Source: Chlorogloeopsis fritschii
GTDB taxonomy: Bacteria; Cyanobacteriota; Cyanobacteriia; Cyanobacteriales; Nostocaceae
Length of the DNA: 64,000 bases
Reading direction: 5' to 3' (one strand)
Assembly (NCBI RefSeq): GCF_043099315.1
Contig: NZ_CP170746.1
Positions within the stretch are counted from its first letter, which is position 1, and the number at the start of each line of letters is the position of its first letter. Of this stretch, positions 17,398 to 25,716 are shown piece after piece. The position numbers and the translations under genes were made by a program. The notes beneath the pieces are model-generated. The model made no database searches and was not told where the DNA came from. It saw only the letters and a program-made list of their open reading frames with translations.

Positions 17398-18579
17398 GTG
17401 ATTGGATTTATTCAGCAACTACAACAACGCACACCATTGGGATGGCTGCAACTGCGCCGCCACAGAAGCCGTTTTTTAGTGGCACTGTCGGGCATTGCCT
17501 TTGCCGATATGCTGATGTTTATGCAAACAGGCTTTCAGAATGCTTTGTACAACAGTAACACTAGAGTGCATAGCAGCTTAGAGGCAGATATTGTCTTAGT
17601 TAGTCCCCAGGCGCGGAACTTAGCCTATTTATCTACCTTTACCCGGCGGCGGCTGTTCCAGGCAATGGATATACCGGGTGTGAAATCAGCAGAACCGATG
17701 TACATCAACACCGTCTCTTGGAAAAATCCTCAAACCCGTAAAGAAACAATGGTTTTGGTGATGGGTTTTAATCCCGACAAACCAGCCTTCAATTTACCAG
17801 AAGTGAATAGCCAATTAAATGCCATCAAGCTACCGGATACAGTGTTATTTGATCGCGGTTCTAGGGGAGATTACAAAGAAGCGATCGCTCAAGTTGAAGC
17901 GGGGAAAACCGTTACTACCGAAATTGAGCGACGAACCATCACTGTTAACGGCTTATTTCAGGTAGGCGCTTCCTTTATTGCTGATGGAACCTTGATTACT
18001 AGCGATCAGAACTTTTTGCGACTCTTTCCCAGACGAGAAGCAAGTAGCGTGAACTTGGGATTGATTCAAATCGAACCAGGCTATGACTCGAACCAGGTGG
18101 CAACGGCTTTAAAAAGTTATCTTCAGAATGAAAAAGATGTTCAAGTTTTAACTAAAGAAGAATTTATTAACTTTGAAAAGCATTATTGGCAGACAAATAC
18201 TGCAATCGGTTTTATTTTTAGCCTGGGTGTGTCGATGGGGTTCATGGTGGGAGTGATTATTGTTTATCAAGTTCTTTCCACCGATGTTAATGCTCATATG
18301 AAAGAATATGCGACTTTCCGAGCAATGGGCTACCAAAATCGTTACTTGTTAAGTGTGGTATTTGAAGAAGCCATTATTATGGCAATTTTAGGTTTTATAC
18401 CTGGATTTACCGTTTCTTTGGGGCTGTACACTTTAACAAGAAATGCCACCAATTTGCCCCTATATATGACTTTAGGGCGAGCATTAATGGTGCAGTTGCT
18501 CACTGTAATTATGTGTATGATTTCTGGAGCTATTGCTACTCGTAAAGTTCTAGAAGCCGATCCGGCAGATATGTTTTAA
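17398..18579 (+). CDS. DevC-type ABC exporter permease
   Basis: This MacB/DevC-like permease subunit has an N-terminal membrane helix (about residues 32-52), a large periplasmic domain, and three C-terminal helices with GFIPGFTVSLGLY and the closing DPADMF. A TTG at 17377 also lies in frame. The GTG at 17398 gives VIGFIQQLQQRTPLGWLQL, the usual DevC beginning, with GGGAG 11 bases before it, so I prefer it (393 residues). It lies 30 bases after the adaptor gene and belongs to the same transcript. Confidence 0.9.
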   Translation: MIGFIQQLQQRTPLGWLQLRRHRSRFLVALSGIAFADMLMFMQTGFQNALYNSNTRVHSSLEADIVLVSPQARNLAYLSTFTRRRLFQAMDIPGVKSAEPMYINTVSWKNPQTRKETMVLVMGFNPDKPAFNLPEVNSQLNAIKLPDTVLFDRGSRGDYKEAIAQVEAGKTVTTEIERRTITVNGLFQVGASFIADGTLITSDQNFLRLFPRREASSVNLGLIQIEPGYDSNQVATALKSYLQNEKDVQVLTKEEFINFEKHYWQTNTAIGFIFSLGVSMGFMVGVIIVYQVLSTDVNAHMKEYATFRAMGYQNRYLLSVVFEEAIIMAILGFIPGFTVSLGLYTLTRNATNLPLYMTLGRALMVQLLTVIMCMISGAIATRKVLEADPADMF

Positions 18580-18618
18580 AAAATGATGAACAGTGCAATT
18601 AACAATTAACTAATTAAT

Positions 18619-19323
18619 ATGGAACCTGCGATCGCAATCCAAAATCTCAATCATTATTTTGGTAAAGGACAGCTCCGCAAACAAGTACTATTTGATATCA
18701 CCCTGGAAATTAATGCTGGGGAAATTGTGATTATGACAGGGCCATCTGGTTCTGGTAAAACTACACTATTAACCTTAGTAGGTGGTTTGCGTTCTGCTCA
18801 AGAAGGTAGTTTGCGGGTATTGGGAAAAGAACTTTGTGGAGCTAATGACAAACAATTAACACTTGCAAGGCGCAGTCACGGCTATATCTTCCAAGCCCAC
18901 AACTTGCATGGCAGTTTGACAGCCCTACAAAATGTCAAGATGGGCTTAGAACTGCATCATAGTCTTTCCCCGCAGGAAATGTATACCAGAGCTGCCGAGA
19001 TGCTGGAGATGGTAGGGTTGGGGAACCGTCTTAATTATTACCCGGATGACTTGTCGGGGGGACAAAAACAACGCGTCGCGATCGCTCGTGCATTGGTGAG
19101 TCATCCCAAAATCGTTCTTGCAGACGAACCCACCGCTGCATTAGATAGTAAATCAGGGCGAGATGTGGTTAACCTGATGCAAACACTGGCAAAAGAGCAA
19201 GGTTGCACCATTCTTTTAGTGACACATGACAACCGGATTTTAGATATCGCCGATCGCATTGTCTACATGGAAGATGGCAAGTTAGCGAATGCACCTGTTG
19301 CTGCTGTTGCTAGTGTTGGGTAG
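18619..19323 (+). CDS. DevA-type ABC exporter ATPase
   Basis: This is the nucleotide-binding subunit of the exporter, with 234 residues. The Walker A motif GPSGSGKTT is at about 40-48, the Q-loop is in FQAHNLHGSLTA, the signature is LSGGQKQRVAIARAL, and the Walker B is IVLADEP with an H-loop histidine in LLVTHD. It powers the permease encoded 39 bases upstream. A large perfect palindrome follows the stop codon by seven bases and probably ends the transcript. Confidence 0.93.
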   Translation: MEPAIAIQNLNHYFGKGQLRKQVLFDITLEINAGEIVIMTGPSGSGKTTLLTLVGGLRSAQEGSLRVLGKELCGANDKQLTLARRSHGYIFQAHNLHGSLTALQNVKMGLELHHSLSPQEMYTRAAEMLEMVGLGNRLNYYPDDLSGGQKQRVAIARALVSHPKIVLADEPTAALDSKSGRDVVNLMQTLAKEQGCTILLVTHDNRILDIADRIVYMEDGKLANAPVAAVASVG

Positions 19324-19329
19324 ACAACT

Positions 19330-19361
19330 AGATCCCCGACTTTTCTAAAAAGTCGGGGATC
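19330..19361. terminator. Perfect 15-base-arm palindrome between convergent genes
   Basis: AGATCCCCGACTTTT (19330-19344) and AAAAGTCGGGGATCT (19347-19361) form a perfect hairpin with a two-base loop. It lies between the convergent exporter ATPase gene and the 19377-21905 gene and could stop transcription from both sides. There is no T run directly after it. This kind of sequence is also a dispersed repeat in cyanobacteria. Confidence 0.65.
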
Positions 19362-19376
19362 TGAGGCTTTTATAAC

Positions 19377-21905
19377 TTAATTAACTTGACAAAGCCAAGA
19401 TTCGCTTTCAATCCGCTGGGCGATCGGGTGTTTTGTCGTTGCTCCCGGCTTAGTATCAAGATGCCATCCTTGCCAAATATCTGCAGCGAGTTTAGAAAAC
19501 TCACCCCGCACTTGAAACCAGGTAGGATTATCTTCTCTACTCCAGAAATTACATAGTAAATCTAAAACTTTCTCAGATGTAGAATTACTTATATGTATCA
19601 GTTTGCTTTTGTTTGATTCTATTAACTGATCTTCTCCTGTAAATATCCTGCCAAGTTCACCTTTAGTACTTAAGTTACCAAGCTTATTAGAGCATCTTGA
19701 AATATTGAAGAGTGCATCACAAATCCGACGATTAAAGCCCAAGTACACAGATCCTTTCAGTGCCATTAAAAAACACTCTAAAGCATTAGTAGGATCATTT
19801 TGAATCAAAAGCTGATATTCTCCTTTGAGCAAATTAATTTCTGAAAGAACTGCTTGGCAAAAATTCTCACTGTGCCCAGTTGTTAAATCAGCTTTAGCAA
19901 GTTTATCAGCAAAATGTAATGCTTGTATTGACAACTTAGCATCTCCAAGTCTAACCCAGACTCTTCCTGCCAAAGCTAGCCATCGAGCCATCCGCTGAGT
20001 TAAACCTATACGCAAGGCATAGTGGGCTGCTCTCAGAAAATTGTCTGCGGCTTTTTCAAGCGTACTTTTATCATCGCAAAGGTAAAACTCTATTCGGGCG
20101 ATATTTCCATAAATTTCAGACAAGGCTTTATAAACATCCAAACCAGGATCTTTATAGCAAGAGCGTGGTTTAATTGCATTTCTAATTTTATTGTCCCATT
20201 CTTCTAATCCCAGCCACTTGCTTCTGTTGTTCTCTTCAAATAAATTTGGCTCATGTCCACAAGAAAGCTCATATAAATAGACTTCTGATTGAATTAGAGC
20301 CTGGATCGGAACCACCTCTTCCTTTACTTCCTGCTCTTCCTCTAAAACTTCTTTAATTTCTTGAATCAGCTGTTTTGCGTTAATGATGTTGCCTTGAAAA
20401 TTTGACTGTCTTAGCTCCAACCGTTTTGCCAGAAAATAGCAGCGATAGAAGTTGAGCCGATATGGAAAGTAAATCTTTTGTTTGGGAATTTTCTTCAATT
20501 CATCCCTAGCTGTCTTCGCAATACGCTCAATTTCTTCCGGCTTGCACTCTTCATCAAGAAACTGAAAATTCTGAAAAGCTCTCCTTGCTTTAGTCAATCG
20601 CTTTCTCAACTCAGAGAGAGCTTTGCAGGCTGAACTATAGATTTCTAAGTTGAGTTCGCCATTCCATAAAAGCCATTGTTCTGCTGCACAGACAATCGCT
20701 TGTAGCATCGCGATCATTGAGTCGCGATCAACCCAAATCCCTTGATACTTTTGCTGATCTCCTAAAATAACGGTTGTTTGAACTAATGAATCAATGCTGC
20801 TGTCTAAGGTTTTTGTTGATAGGGTAATATTAGCTACTTCTTCGGTAAATCCCATGTGGAGACTACAGGCACTGATCGCATTCTCCACGATTGTGTTACT
20901 AGAAGTATACATCCATTCGAGAAGCTCACTGGAGTTGCCATCATGACTAAAGCTACAAGTTACTACCGCCCTAATCACTGGGCTGAGGGAATCGAGAGAC
21001 TGTGCTTCTAGTTGTGTTGTTAAGGATACATCCGGAGTTTTCAGATCGCGTTCTGCTTGATGAGCTATCTGCACAAACCGATGGTACACATCACTGTATT
21101 TTTCTTCTTGATTGACAGAGCGAGATAAAGTTTGGAATTCCAACTTTTGAACTCTAATACGAATATTAGCTGCATCTTTGGGTTTGGGCATTTGCTCCTT
21201 AATGGCAATACTTAGAAAAAGCGCGATCGCCTCTTGCTGGCTAAATTTTGTTTTGCCTCCAGATCTGAGTCTGTGCCGGGTTTGCCGCAGCTTCTCTATT
21301 ACCTCCAATCTCCGCTTTAAACCCAACGTCGGGTGAGATTTTCGTAATATTTTAATTAAATGCCGCAGAGAATCATTCTTTTGATGCTCACCATCCTCTG
21401 GAAAAAGTTTTTTACTTGAAATCGCTATCTTGTTACTTGCGATCGCCAAGAACTCTTGGGTTGTGCTTAGTAAATCGTCAAATTCCAAAAACTCAAGCAG
21501 AGCAACGACTTGAGCAACTTGAAAAAACCTTTCTTGGCTTACCCTAATAATACTGGTGTTCTCTGGTAAAAAGCCAGCAGACTCTAGTAGTTCGTCAGCT
21601 CCAATCTCTCCCAATAACTCTCGTAGCTCATCAGGATTAGACTCAATTTCTTCTGAGCTTTTTTCAACCTCTATTTTTGCTCTTCTCTTGGATGCCCTGC
21701 GTTTGGGAAGACTCTCGCACAATTTGATCAAGCTTTGACGATCAACTGGTAGCCGTTGATTATCCTTATTCAAAAAGTTAATCACAACTGGTCGGCTAAC
21801 ACCCATCCCTTCTGATAGTTCTACCTGCGTTGCTCCCATTTTGTCTAGGAAGAAATGGAGCATCTCCCTTAGTTTTTCTTGGTCTCCAACGCTTTCTTTA
21901 CTCAT
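19377..21905 (-). CDS. Large HTH plus helical-repeat protein, unknown function
   Basis: This protein has 842 residues from the ATG at 21905 (MSKESVGDQEKLREML); a GTG at 21923 is also in frame. The first 70 residues contain a Cro/XRE-like helix-turn-helix (TQVELSEGMGVSRPVVINFLNKD). A charged linker follows, then several hundred helical residues. The region about 600-740 looks like tetratricopeptide-type repeats (DNFLRAAHYALRIGLTQRMARW, ALHFADKLAKADL). No NTPase or enzymatic motif is seen. I do not recognise the family. A DNA-binding regulator with a protein-interaction scaffold is the natural reading. It is convergent with the exporter operon and not in an operon. Confidence 0.7.
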   Translation of the reverse strand: MSKESVGDQEKLREMLHFFLDKMGATQVELSEGMGVSRPVVINFLNKDNQRLPVDRQSLIKLCESLPKRRASKRRAKIEVEKSSEEIESNPDELRELLGEIGADELLESAGFLPENTSIIRVSQERFFQVAQVVALLEFLEFDDLLSTTQEFLAIASNKIAISSKKLFPEDGEHQKNDSLRHLIKILRKSHPTLGLKRRLEVIEKLRQTRHRLRSGGKTKFSQQEAIALFLSIAIKEQMPKPKDAANIRIRVQKLEFQTLSRSVNQEEKYSDVYHRFVQIAHQAERDLKTPDVSLTTQLEAQSLDSLSPVIRAVVTCSFSHDGNSSELLEWMYTSSNTIVENAISACSLHMGFTEEVANITLSTKTLDSSIDSLVQTTVILGDQQKYQGIWVDRDSMIAMLQAIVCAAEQWLLWNGELNLEIYSSACKALSELRKRLTKARRAFQNFQFLDEECKPEEIERIAKTARDELKKIPKQKIYFPYRLNFYRCYFLAKRLELRQSNFQGNIINAKQLIQEIKEVLEEEQEVKEEVVPIQALIQSEVYLYELSCGHEPNLFEENNRSKWLGLEEWDNKIRNAIKPRSCYKDPGLDVYKALSEIYGNIARIEFYLCDDKSTLEKAADNFLRAAHYALRIGLTQRMARWLALAGRVWVRLGDAKLSIQALHFADKLAKADLTTGHSENFCQAVLSEINLLKGEYQLLIQNDPTNALECFLMALKGSVYLGFNRRICDALFNISRCSNKLGNLSTKGELGRIFTGEDQLIESNKSKLIHISNSTSEKVLDLLCNFWSREDNPTWFQVRGEFSKLAADIWQGWHLDTKPGATTKHPIAQRIESESWLCQVN

Positions 21906-22162
21906 AGCCTTTATTCTACGCACAAAATAAATGTAAATGATATTGACATTAAAAAGCTATGTTTGTTATTTTTTTGTGCTTTTATACACAAAAATTTTAT
22001 ATAAACATTTTTAGCAATTAGCCGAAAAATTAGTAAATAGCGGATTTTTGGACATTTATTTGAATATTTGACAATTTTGTAGCTTGTGATACAAATGTAA
22101 AACTTAAAAAATATGATTGTTATATTTACACGTATATTAAGTTTACAGTGTATGGCTAATTT

Positions 22163-22546
22163 ATGTCTCCCGAAGCACTAAAGCAAATCCTCGACTGCTG
22201 CAAACAACAGATAGATAGATTTGAACAATCTAACAACACTGGATTTATAGAGTTGCGATGCTGTCCTAATCAAGGTCAGTACAAAGTCGAGTGCCGCTGT
22301 GGAGATGTTCAAAATTTTCTGATTGCACCAGCAGACTTAGCCGTCTGGAATCCACCTCCGCTGCCCAGACAGCGGCAAACCTTGACAACTGTAGAAGAAG
22401 TGATCGCAAAGCTCGATAGCGCATTGTTTGAAACTTTTTGTCTACAGCAAGGTTATGCGACTATTATGATTTGGCGTCGTGGACTGGACGGTCAATATGG
22501 ATTACAGTTCTGTCCATCTATAATCCACGGAATTAAGCTCTGTTAA
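22163..22546 (+). CDS. Hypothetical protein with Cys-rich central segment
   Basis: The protein has 127 residues. A helical N terminus (ALKQILDCCKQQIDRFEQ) is followed by CCPNQGQYKVECRCGDVQ and a C-terminal part with WRRGLDGQYGLQFCP. Five cysteines cluster in residues 11-45, but there is no recognised metal-binding pattern. I do not know the family. The gene lies 240 bases from the divergent HTH gene start. Base composition and amino-acid use are coding-like. Confidence 0.55.
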   Translation: MSPEALKQILDCCKQQIDRFEQSNNTGFIELRCCPNQGQYKVECRCGDVQNFLIAPADLAVWNPPPLPRQRQTLTTVEEVIAKLDSALFETFCLQQGYATIMIWRRGLDGQYGLQFCPSIIHGIKLC

Positions 22547-22677
22547 TCTTAGGGGTGATGACGGCACAGCTAGCTTCACCTCATATGTTTTTAAGCTGAA
22601 ATCTCGTCTGGTGTGAGAAGTAATTCCAAATAATTTCATAAATTTCTGCTAACAGCTCATCGATGGGAATAACCACG

Positions 22678-22718
22678 ACGGATGCTGCGGAAGCTTCGGC
22701 TTCGCACATCCGTTTTTT
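22678..22718 (+). terminator. Probable terminator hairpin
   Basis: ACGGATG (22678-22684) and CATCCGT (22707-22713) enclose a second stem (GAAGC/GCTTC) and are followed by a T run. It lies 130 bases after the preceding gene and 29 bases before the next, so it may instead be a dispersed palindromic repeat that serves as a terminator. Confidence 0.55.
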
Positions 22719-22746
22719 GTTTAATTAATTACTTGGAGAACACAAA

Positions 22747-22941
22747 ATGAATCCAAATATCAGGTATTTTGTCACTTTAGCTTTATTGACTACTCTTTTA
22801 GCCGCCATACTTGCAAAGTTTGATGGAACTGTCACTGTGCAAATTACGCCTGTGGGCTTAGAAGTGGAAGTGAAAAATAATTCTGGTTGGTGTCCAATTG
22901 ATCCTCAACTGCCGGATATTCAGCCTCAACAGTTAGCTTAG
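22747..22941 (+). CDS. Small single-helix membrane protein
   Basis: The protein has 64 residues. One hydrophobic segment (YFVTLALLTTLLAAILA, about 7-23) is followed by a short soluble tail with a cysteine (SGWCPIDP). A GGAG ribosome-binding site at 22734-22737 supports the ATG start. The function is unknown. The following small membrane-protein gene lies 92 bases downstream, so the two may be co-transcribed. Confidence 0.55.
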   Translation: MNPNIRYFVTLALLTTLLAAILAKFDGTVTVQITPVGLEVEVKNNSGWCPIDPQLPDIQPQQLA

Positions 22942-23033
22942 TACAGAATTTCATAAGTTCGTGGTGTGCAAGTGAGCTTTTGTCAACTTCAGACAAATTG
23001 AATCACAACCAGTTCAGATTGGAGTTCATAGCC

Positions 23034-23252
23034 ATGAAGTATAGTTTTCTATTGCAATTGACTGCTAAGTTCCTCAAATTTTTCTTGCTAGCAATCTTAG
23101 GTTTTGCGATCGCCTACATTTTATCCGTGAGTTTTGGGGCTGTGAATATTGTCACAGTACTGTTGCCCTTGGCAAGAAATTGGTTTGGCAAGTTGGGAAT
23201 TATCCTGCTGTGTTTGATGACAATAACAGTAATCTTAGAATCCCTGCGTTAA
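23034..23252 (+). CDS. Small membrane protein
   Basis: The protein has 72 residues from the ATG at 23034 (GGAG at 23020-23023), with two hydrophobic segments (about 10-35 and 50-68). An upstream in-frame start at 22980 adds an unconvincing polar leader. The family is not recognised. It follows another small membrane-protein gene in the same direction. Confidence 0.55.
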   Translation: MKYSFLLQLTAKFLKFFLLAILGFAIAYILSVSFGAVNIVTVLLPLARNWFGKLGIILLCLMTITVILESLR

Positions 23253-23466
23253 ATCTAATTGGCAAGATAATTTTGCCATCAAACAGATCCACAAACTGGA
23301 GAAGCTGTGGATGGTGACAAATACGGTTGTGACATTAACTTCCTCATGCAGATGTCGCAACCACATTTTTTGGCATCTAGCGCCCTCAAGGGTTCATCCA
23401 AGAGTAAAATTTATTGATATAGTTAAATACTACAGTTTATTTATAGATAAACAGGAGTTAATCCTA

Positions 23467-24053
23467 ATGTTTCCCTCTTCCCCTGTGACGAATCATCCTC
23501 ATAAAAGCATTAGCCGGCATTTTCAGCCACGCTCATTTATCCCGCTTCAGCAGAATATTCTTTGGAAGTTAGAAAAAGGAATAGTGCGAAATGTGACATG
23601 GCATGAAGACGGAACGCTTGTAACTTTAGGGGTGTGGGGCCAGGAGATATTGTTGGTAAAGCTTTTTCAAAAATTGAGCCATATGAAATTGAATGTTTAA
23701 CTAAAGTAGAAGTAACTATTGTTCCCGCAAATGAATGGTATCCACTGACAGAAGTGCTGCTAGCACACCTTCAGCAGGCGGAAGAATTGATGGTGATTCG
23801 CAGCTATAAAACTGTAGAAATTATGCTGATTAAACTACTAGGTTGGCTAGCTAAAAAATTTGGTCGTGAAGTCGAAAATGGGCATTTAATCGATTTGCGG
23901 CTTACACATCAAGATATTGCAGAAATGCTGAATTCAACTCGTGTTACTATTACCCGTATTTTGACAAATCTAGAGGAGCGAGGATTGATAGACCGTTTAC
24001 CTTTGCATAGAATTGTGCTGAAAGAAGAACAGATTTGGCATTATGAAATTTAG
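23467..24053 (+). pseudogene. Crp/Fnr-family regulator with one-base frameshift
   Basis: The 5' part (ATG 23467, AGGAG site at 23453-23457) encodes a cyclic-nucleotide-binding-like beta domain ending VTLGVWG. The 3' part, in another frame from about 23636, continues PGDIVGKAFSKIEPYEIECLTKVEV and carries a Crp-type winged helix (LTHQDIAEMLNSTRVTITRILTNLEERGLI). The break lies in TGGGGCCAGG. One extra base in the G run would restore GVWGPGDIVG. A true one-base deletion and a base-calling error in the homopolymer are both possible. If intact, the product would be a DNA-binding regulator of about 195 residues. Confidence 0.85.
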
Positions 24054-24156
24054 TTGGATCGATAGCGGTTAATTAGAGGCTGTTTGTAAATGATTATGAA
24101 GTGACCGAATCAGACTTTGCCAGTCGTTTCAATATTAAACGAATCATCACTGTGTA

Positions 24157-24260
24157 ATACTATTTCACAAAAAATCTGATACAAATACAGACTGTGCCCA
24201 GACGCGATATATCACGTCTGGGCAAAATTCATGTGTATCGTAATTAACGTGAAATAGTAT
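24157..24260. mobile_element. MITE-like element, 12-base inverted ends
   Basis: ATACTATTTCAC (24157-24168) and GTGAAATAGTAT (24249-24260) are perfect inverted ends. The centre holds the palindrome GCCCAGACG...CGTCTGGGC (24196-24223). The ends can be read as TA target duplications flanking CTATTTCAC...GTGAAATAG, as in IS630-type non-autonomous elements. That family assignment is inference. The element lies in the 523-base gap after the crp pseudogene. Confidence 0.65.
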
Positions 24261-24380
24261 AAATCATATACTTTTCCAGTAACCAAGACCGCACCGAGAA
24301 TCTGTCCCTGGTTAAAATCTGGTTTCCAAATATATTTGCATAGACTCTCATCTTGCATCAGTTTCCCCCTTGCGATTTTT

Positions 24381-24447
24381 GTAGAGTGGGCAATGCTATT
24401 GGTTGACTCGAACCCTTATTTTTACCTTGTGACATTGCCCACCCTAC
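24381..24447. mobile_element. 67-base MITE-like element, copy A
   Basis: GTAGAGTGGGCAATG (24381-24395) and CATTGCCCACCCTAC (24433-24447) are inverted ends matching at 14 of 15 positions. A second copy of identical length lies at 25204-25270 inside a gene, with similar interior and flanks (ATTTTT before, GGTTATT or GATTATT after). Confidence 0.65.
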
Positions 24448-24504
24448 GGTTATTGAGAATGGTGCAAGATCTCAGTAGAAATATTGGGCATAATAACGCC
24501 AAGT

Positions 24505-24547
24505 AAAAATCTAGTCAGGAGCTAATAAACTACTGACTAGATTTTTT
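24505..24547 (+). terminator. Strong factor-independent terminator-like hairpin
   Basis: AAAAATCTAGTCAG (24505-24518) and CTGACTAGATTTTT (24533-24546) form a perfect 14-base stem with flanking A and T runs, so it could work on either strand. It lies 30 bases before the 24577 gene. No intact gene directly precedes it, so it may end a small transcript or the crp region. Confidence 0.65.
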
Positions 24548-24576
24548 GTCTCTACTAAGAAGTTTAGTGTTTAATA

Positions 24577-25344
24577 ATGAAAAATAATTCTTATTGTAAA
24601 TCAAAATCTAAATGGAAGTATACTAAGACTTTTTTAAAAAGCTTAAGTATACAATTAATACTCATCTGGAGTTTTGGTATTTGGATATTATTAGAAACTA
24701 ATTCACAAGCTACTTCAATATCTGAAAACTGGAAGCTATTATCAAAATTACTAGAACAGAAGACTTCTGTTAAGGATTTGAAACCGAATCCTTTATGTTT
24801 AAATCGATATAATAGTAATTCAACAATAATTTTACATCAATTAGAGCAAAAATCTTTTTTAATTGCTGCACCAGAAAATTTAAATCCAGGTCTGCAATTA
24901 CCTCCACCAATCCCGCCAGCACCACCAAAAATACCTAATAATTTCACTCCACCGTCAACTGACACCGAATCAAGCAAGCCATTTGCAGTATTGGAAAATA
25001 TTCAAACAGACTTTCGCAATGATACAGATAATTTTGGTCAACATAATTTATTTATAGAACCAACATTTCAGTTTAGATTGCGGAATGGCAATAAATTATT
25101 TGTTAAATCAGGTTTAGAATTGTTTGAGCAAAGAGATGTGGAATTAGTTACTAATATTCCTTTGCAAATTGGTTGGCAAGGAAAATTTGGTCAAGTAATT
25201 TTTGTAGGGTGGGCACTGCGTAACTTTCCTCAAATCCTTAGTTTTACATTGTGGAAAGTGCCCACCTTACGATTATTCTGGCTTCTGACTCCTAAATTCT
25301 ATTTAGATAACTTGCCGTTTCATTTTACAGATGCCAAAATATAA
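24577..25344 (+). CDS. Secreted or outer-membrane protein, 3' end altered by a MITE
   Basis: The frame encodes 255 residues: a basic start, a hydrophobic signal-like segment (about 22-42), and a proline-rich linker (LQLPPPIPPAPPKIP). A C-terminal part of alternating beta-strand character (HNLFIEPTFQFRLRNGNKLFVKSGLELFE) suggests the beginning of a beta-barrel. From about residue 210 the reading runs through a 67-base repeat (25204-25270) and the protein ends soon after it. The original C terminus has probably been lost. The family is not recognised. It may be a remnant. Confidence 0.5.
   Translation: MKNNSYCKSKSKWKYTKTFLKSLSIQLILIWSFGIWILLETNSQATSISENWKLLSKLLEQKTSVKDLKPNPLCLNRYNSNSTIILHQLEQKSFLIAAPENLNPGLQLPPPIPPAPPKIPNNFTPPSTDTESSKPFAVLENIQTDFRNDTDNFGQHNLFIEPTFQFRLRNGNKLFVKSGLELFEQRDVELVTNIPLQIGWQGKFGQVIFVGWALRNFPQILSFTLWKVPTLRLFWLLTPKFYLDNLPFHFTDAKI
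25204..25270. mobile_element. 67-base MITE-like element, copy B, inside a gene
   Basis: GTAGGGTGGGCACT (25204-25217) and AGTGCCCACCTTAC (25257-25270) are near-perfect inverted ends (13 of 14). It has the same length and flanks as copy A at 24381. It is inserted in the 24577 reading frame and changes its C terminus. Confidence 0.65.
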
Positions 25345-25381
25345 AGTATATAATTTGACACATTAACAAGGTAAATAACCT

Positions 25382-25711
25382 ATGAATTCAAATGTTAGAA
25401 CAATTAAATTATCTGGGATATTAGATGGAGTGAGAGGTAATGAATTGCGTCGTGAAATTAACGACATTCTAGCTGATGGAACTAATATTTTATTAATTGA
25501 TATGAAAGAAGTTAACTTCGTTAACAGTTCAGGTTTAGGTTCTTTAGTGTCGGCAATGCAAGTAGTACGCAATGCTAATGCTAAACTTTTTGTTTGTTCT
25601 ATTAATGACCAAGTGAGAATGTTATTTGAGCTTACTAAAATGGATAGAATTTTTCAAAATTTTGTAGATCAAGATGACTTCAATCGTCAGTATTTGACTG
25701 CAAAAGAATAA
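25382..25711 (+). CDS. STAS-domain anti-sigma-factor antagonist
   Basis: The protein has 109 residues and is a single STAS domain of the SpoIIAA/RsbV type. It contains the phosphorylatable serine in the conserved VNSSGLGSL segment (about residues 56-64). In partner switching the unphosphorylated form binds an anti-sigma kinase and releases its target. A matching phosphatase (25717) and a kinase-fold anti-sigma protein (27051) are encoded next to it, so the three are likely partners. Confidence 0.92.
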   Translation: MNSNVRTIKLSGILDGVRGNELRREINDILADGTNILLIDMKEVNFVNSSGLGSLVSAMQVVRNANAKLFVCSINDQVRMLFELTKMDRIFQNFVDQDDFNRQYLTAKE

Positions 25712-25716
25712 CTTGA

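Noticed and set aside
23311..23466. Upstream extension of the Crp-like frame
   Set aside because: The AGGAG site and family N terminus place the start at 23467; the preceding codons are not conserved-looking.
24400..24420. tRNA-like GACTCGAACCC string
   Set aside because: It lies inside the 67-base MITE; no acceptor stem or anticodon arm can be formed. No tRNA or rRNA gene was found in the window.
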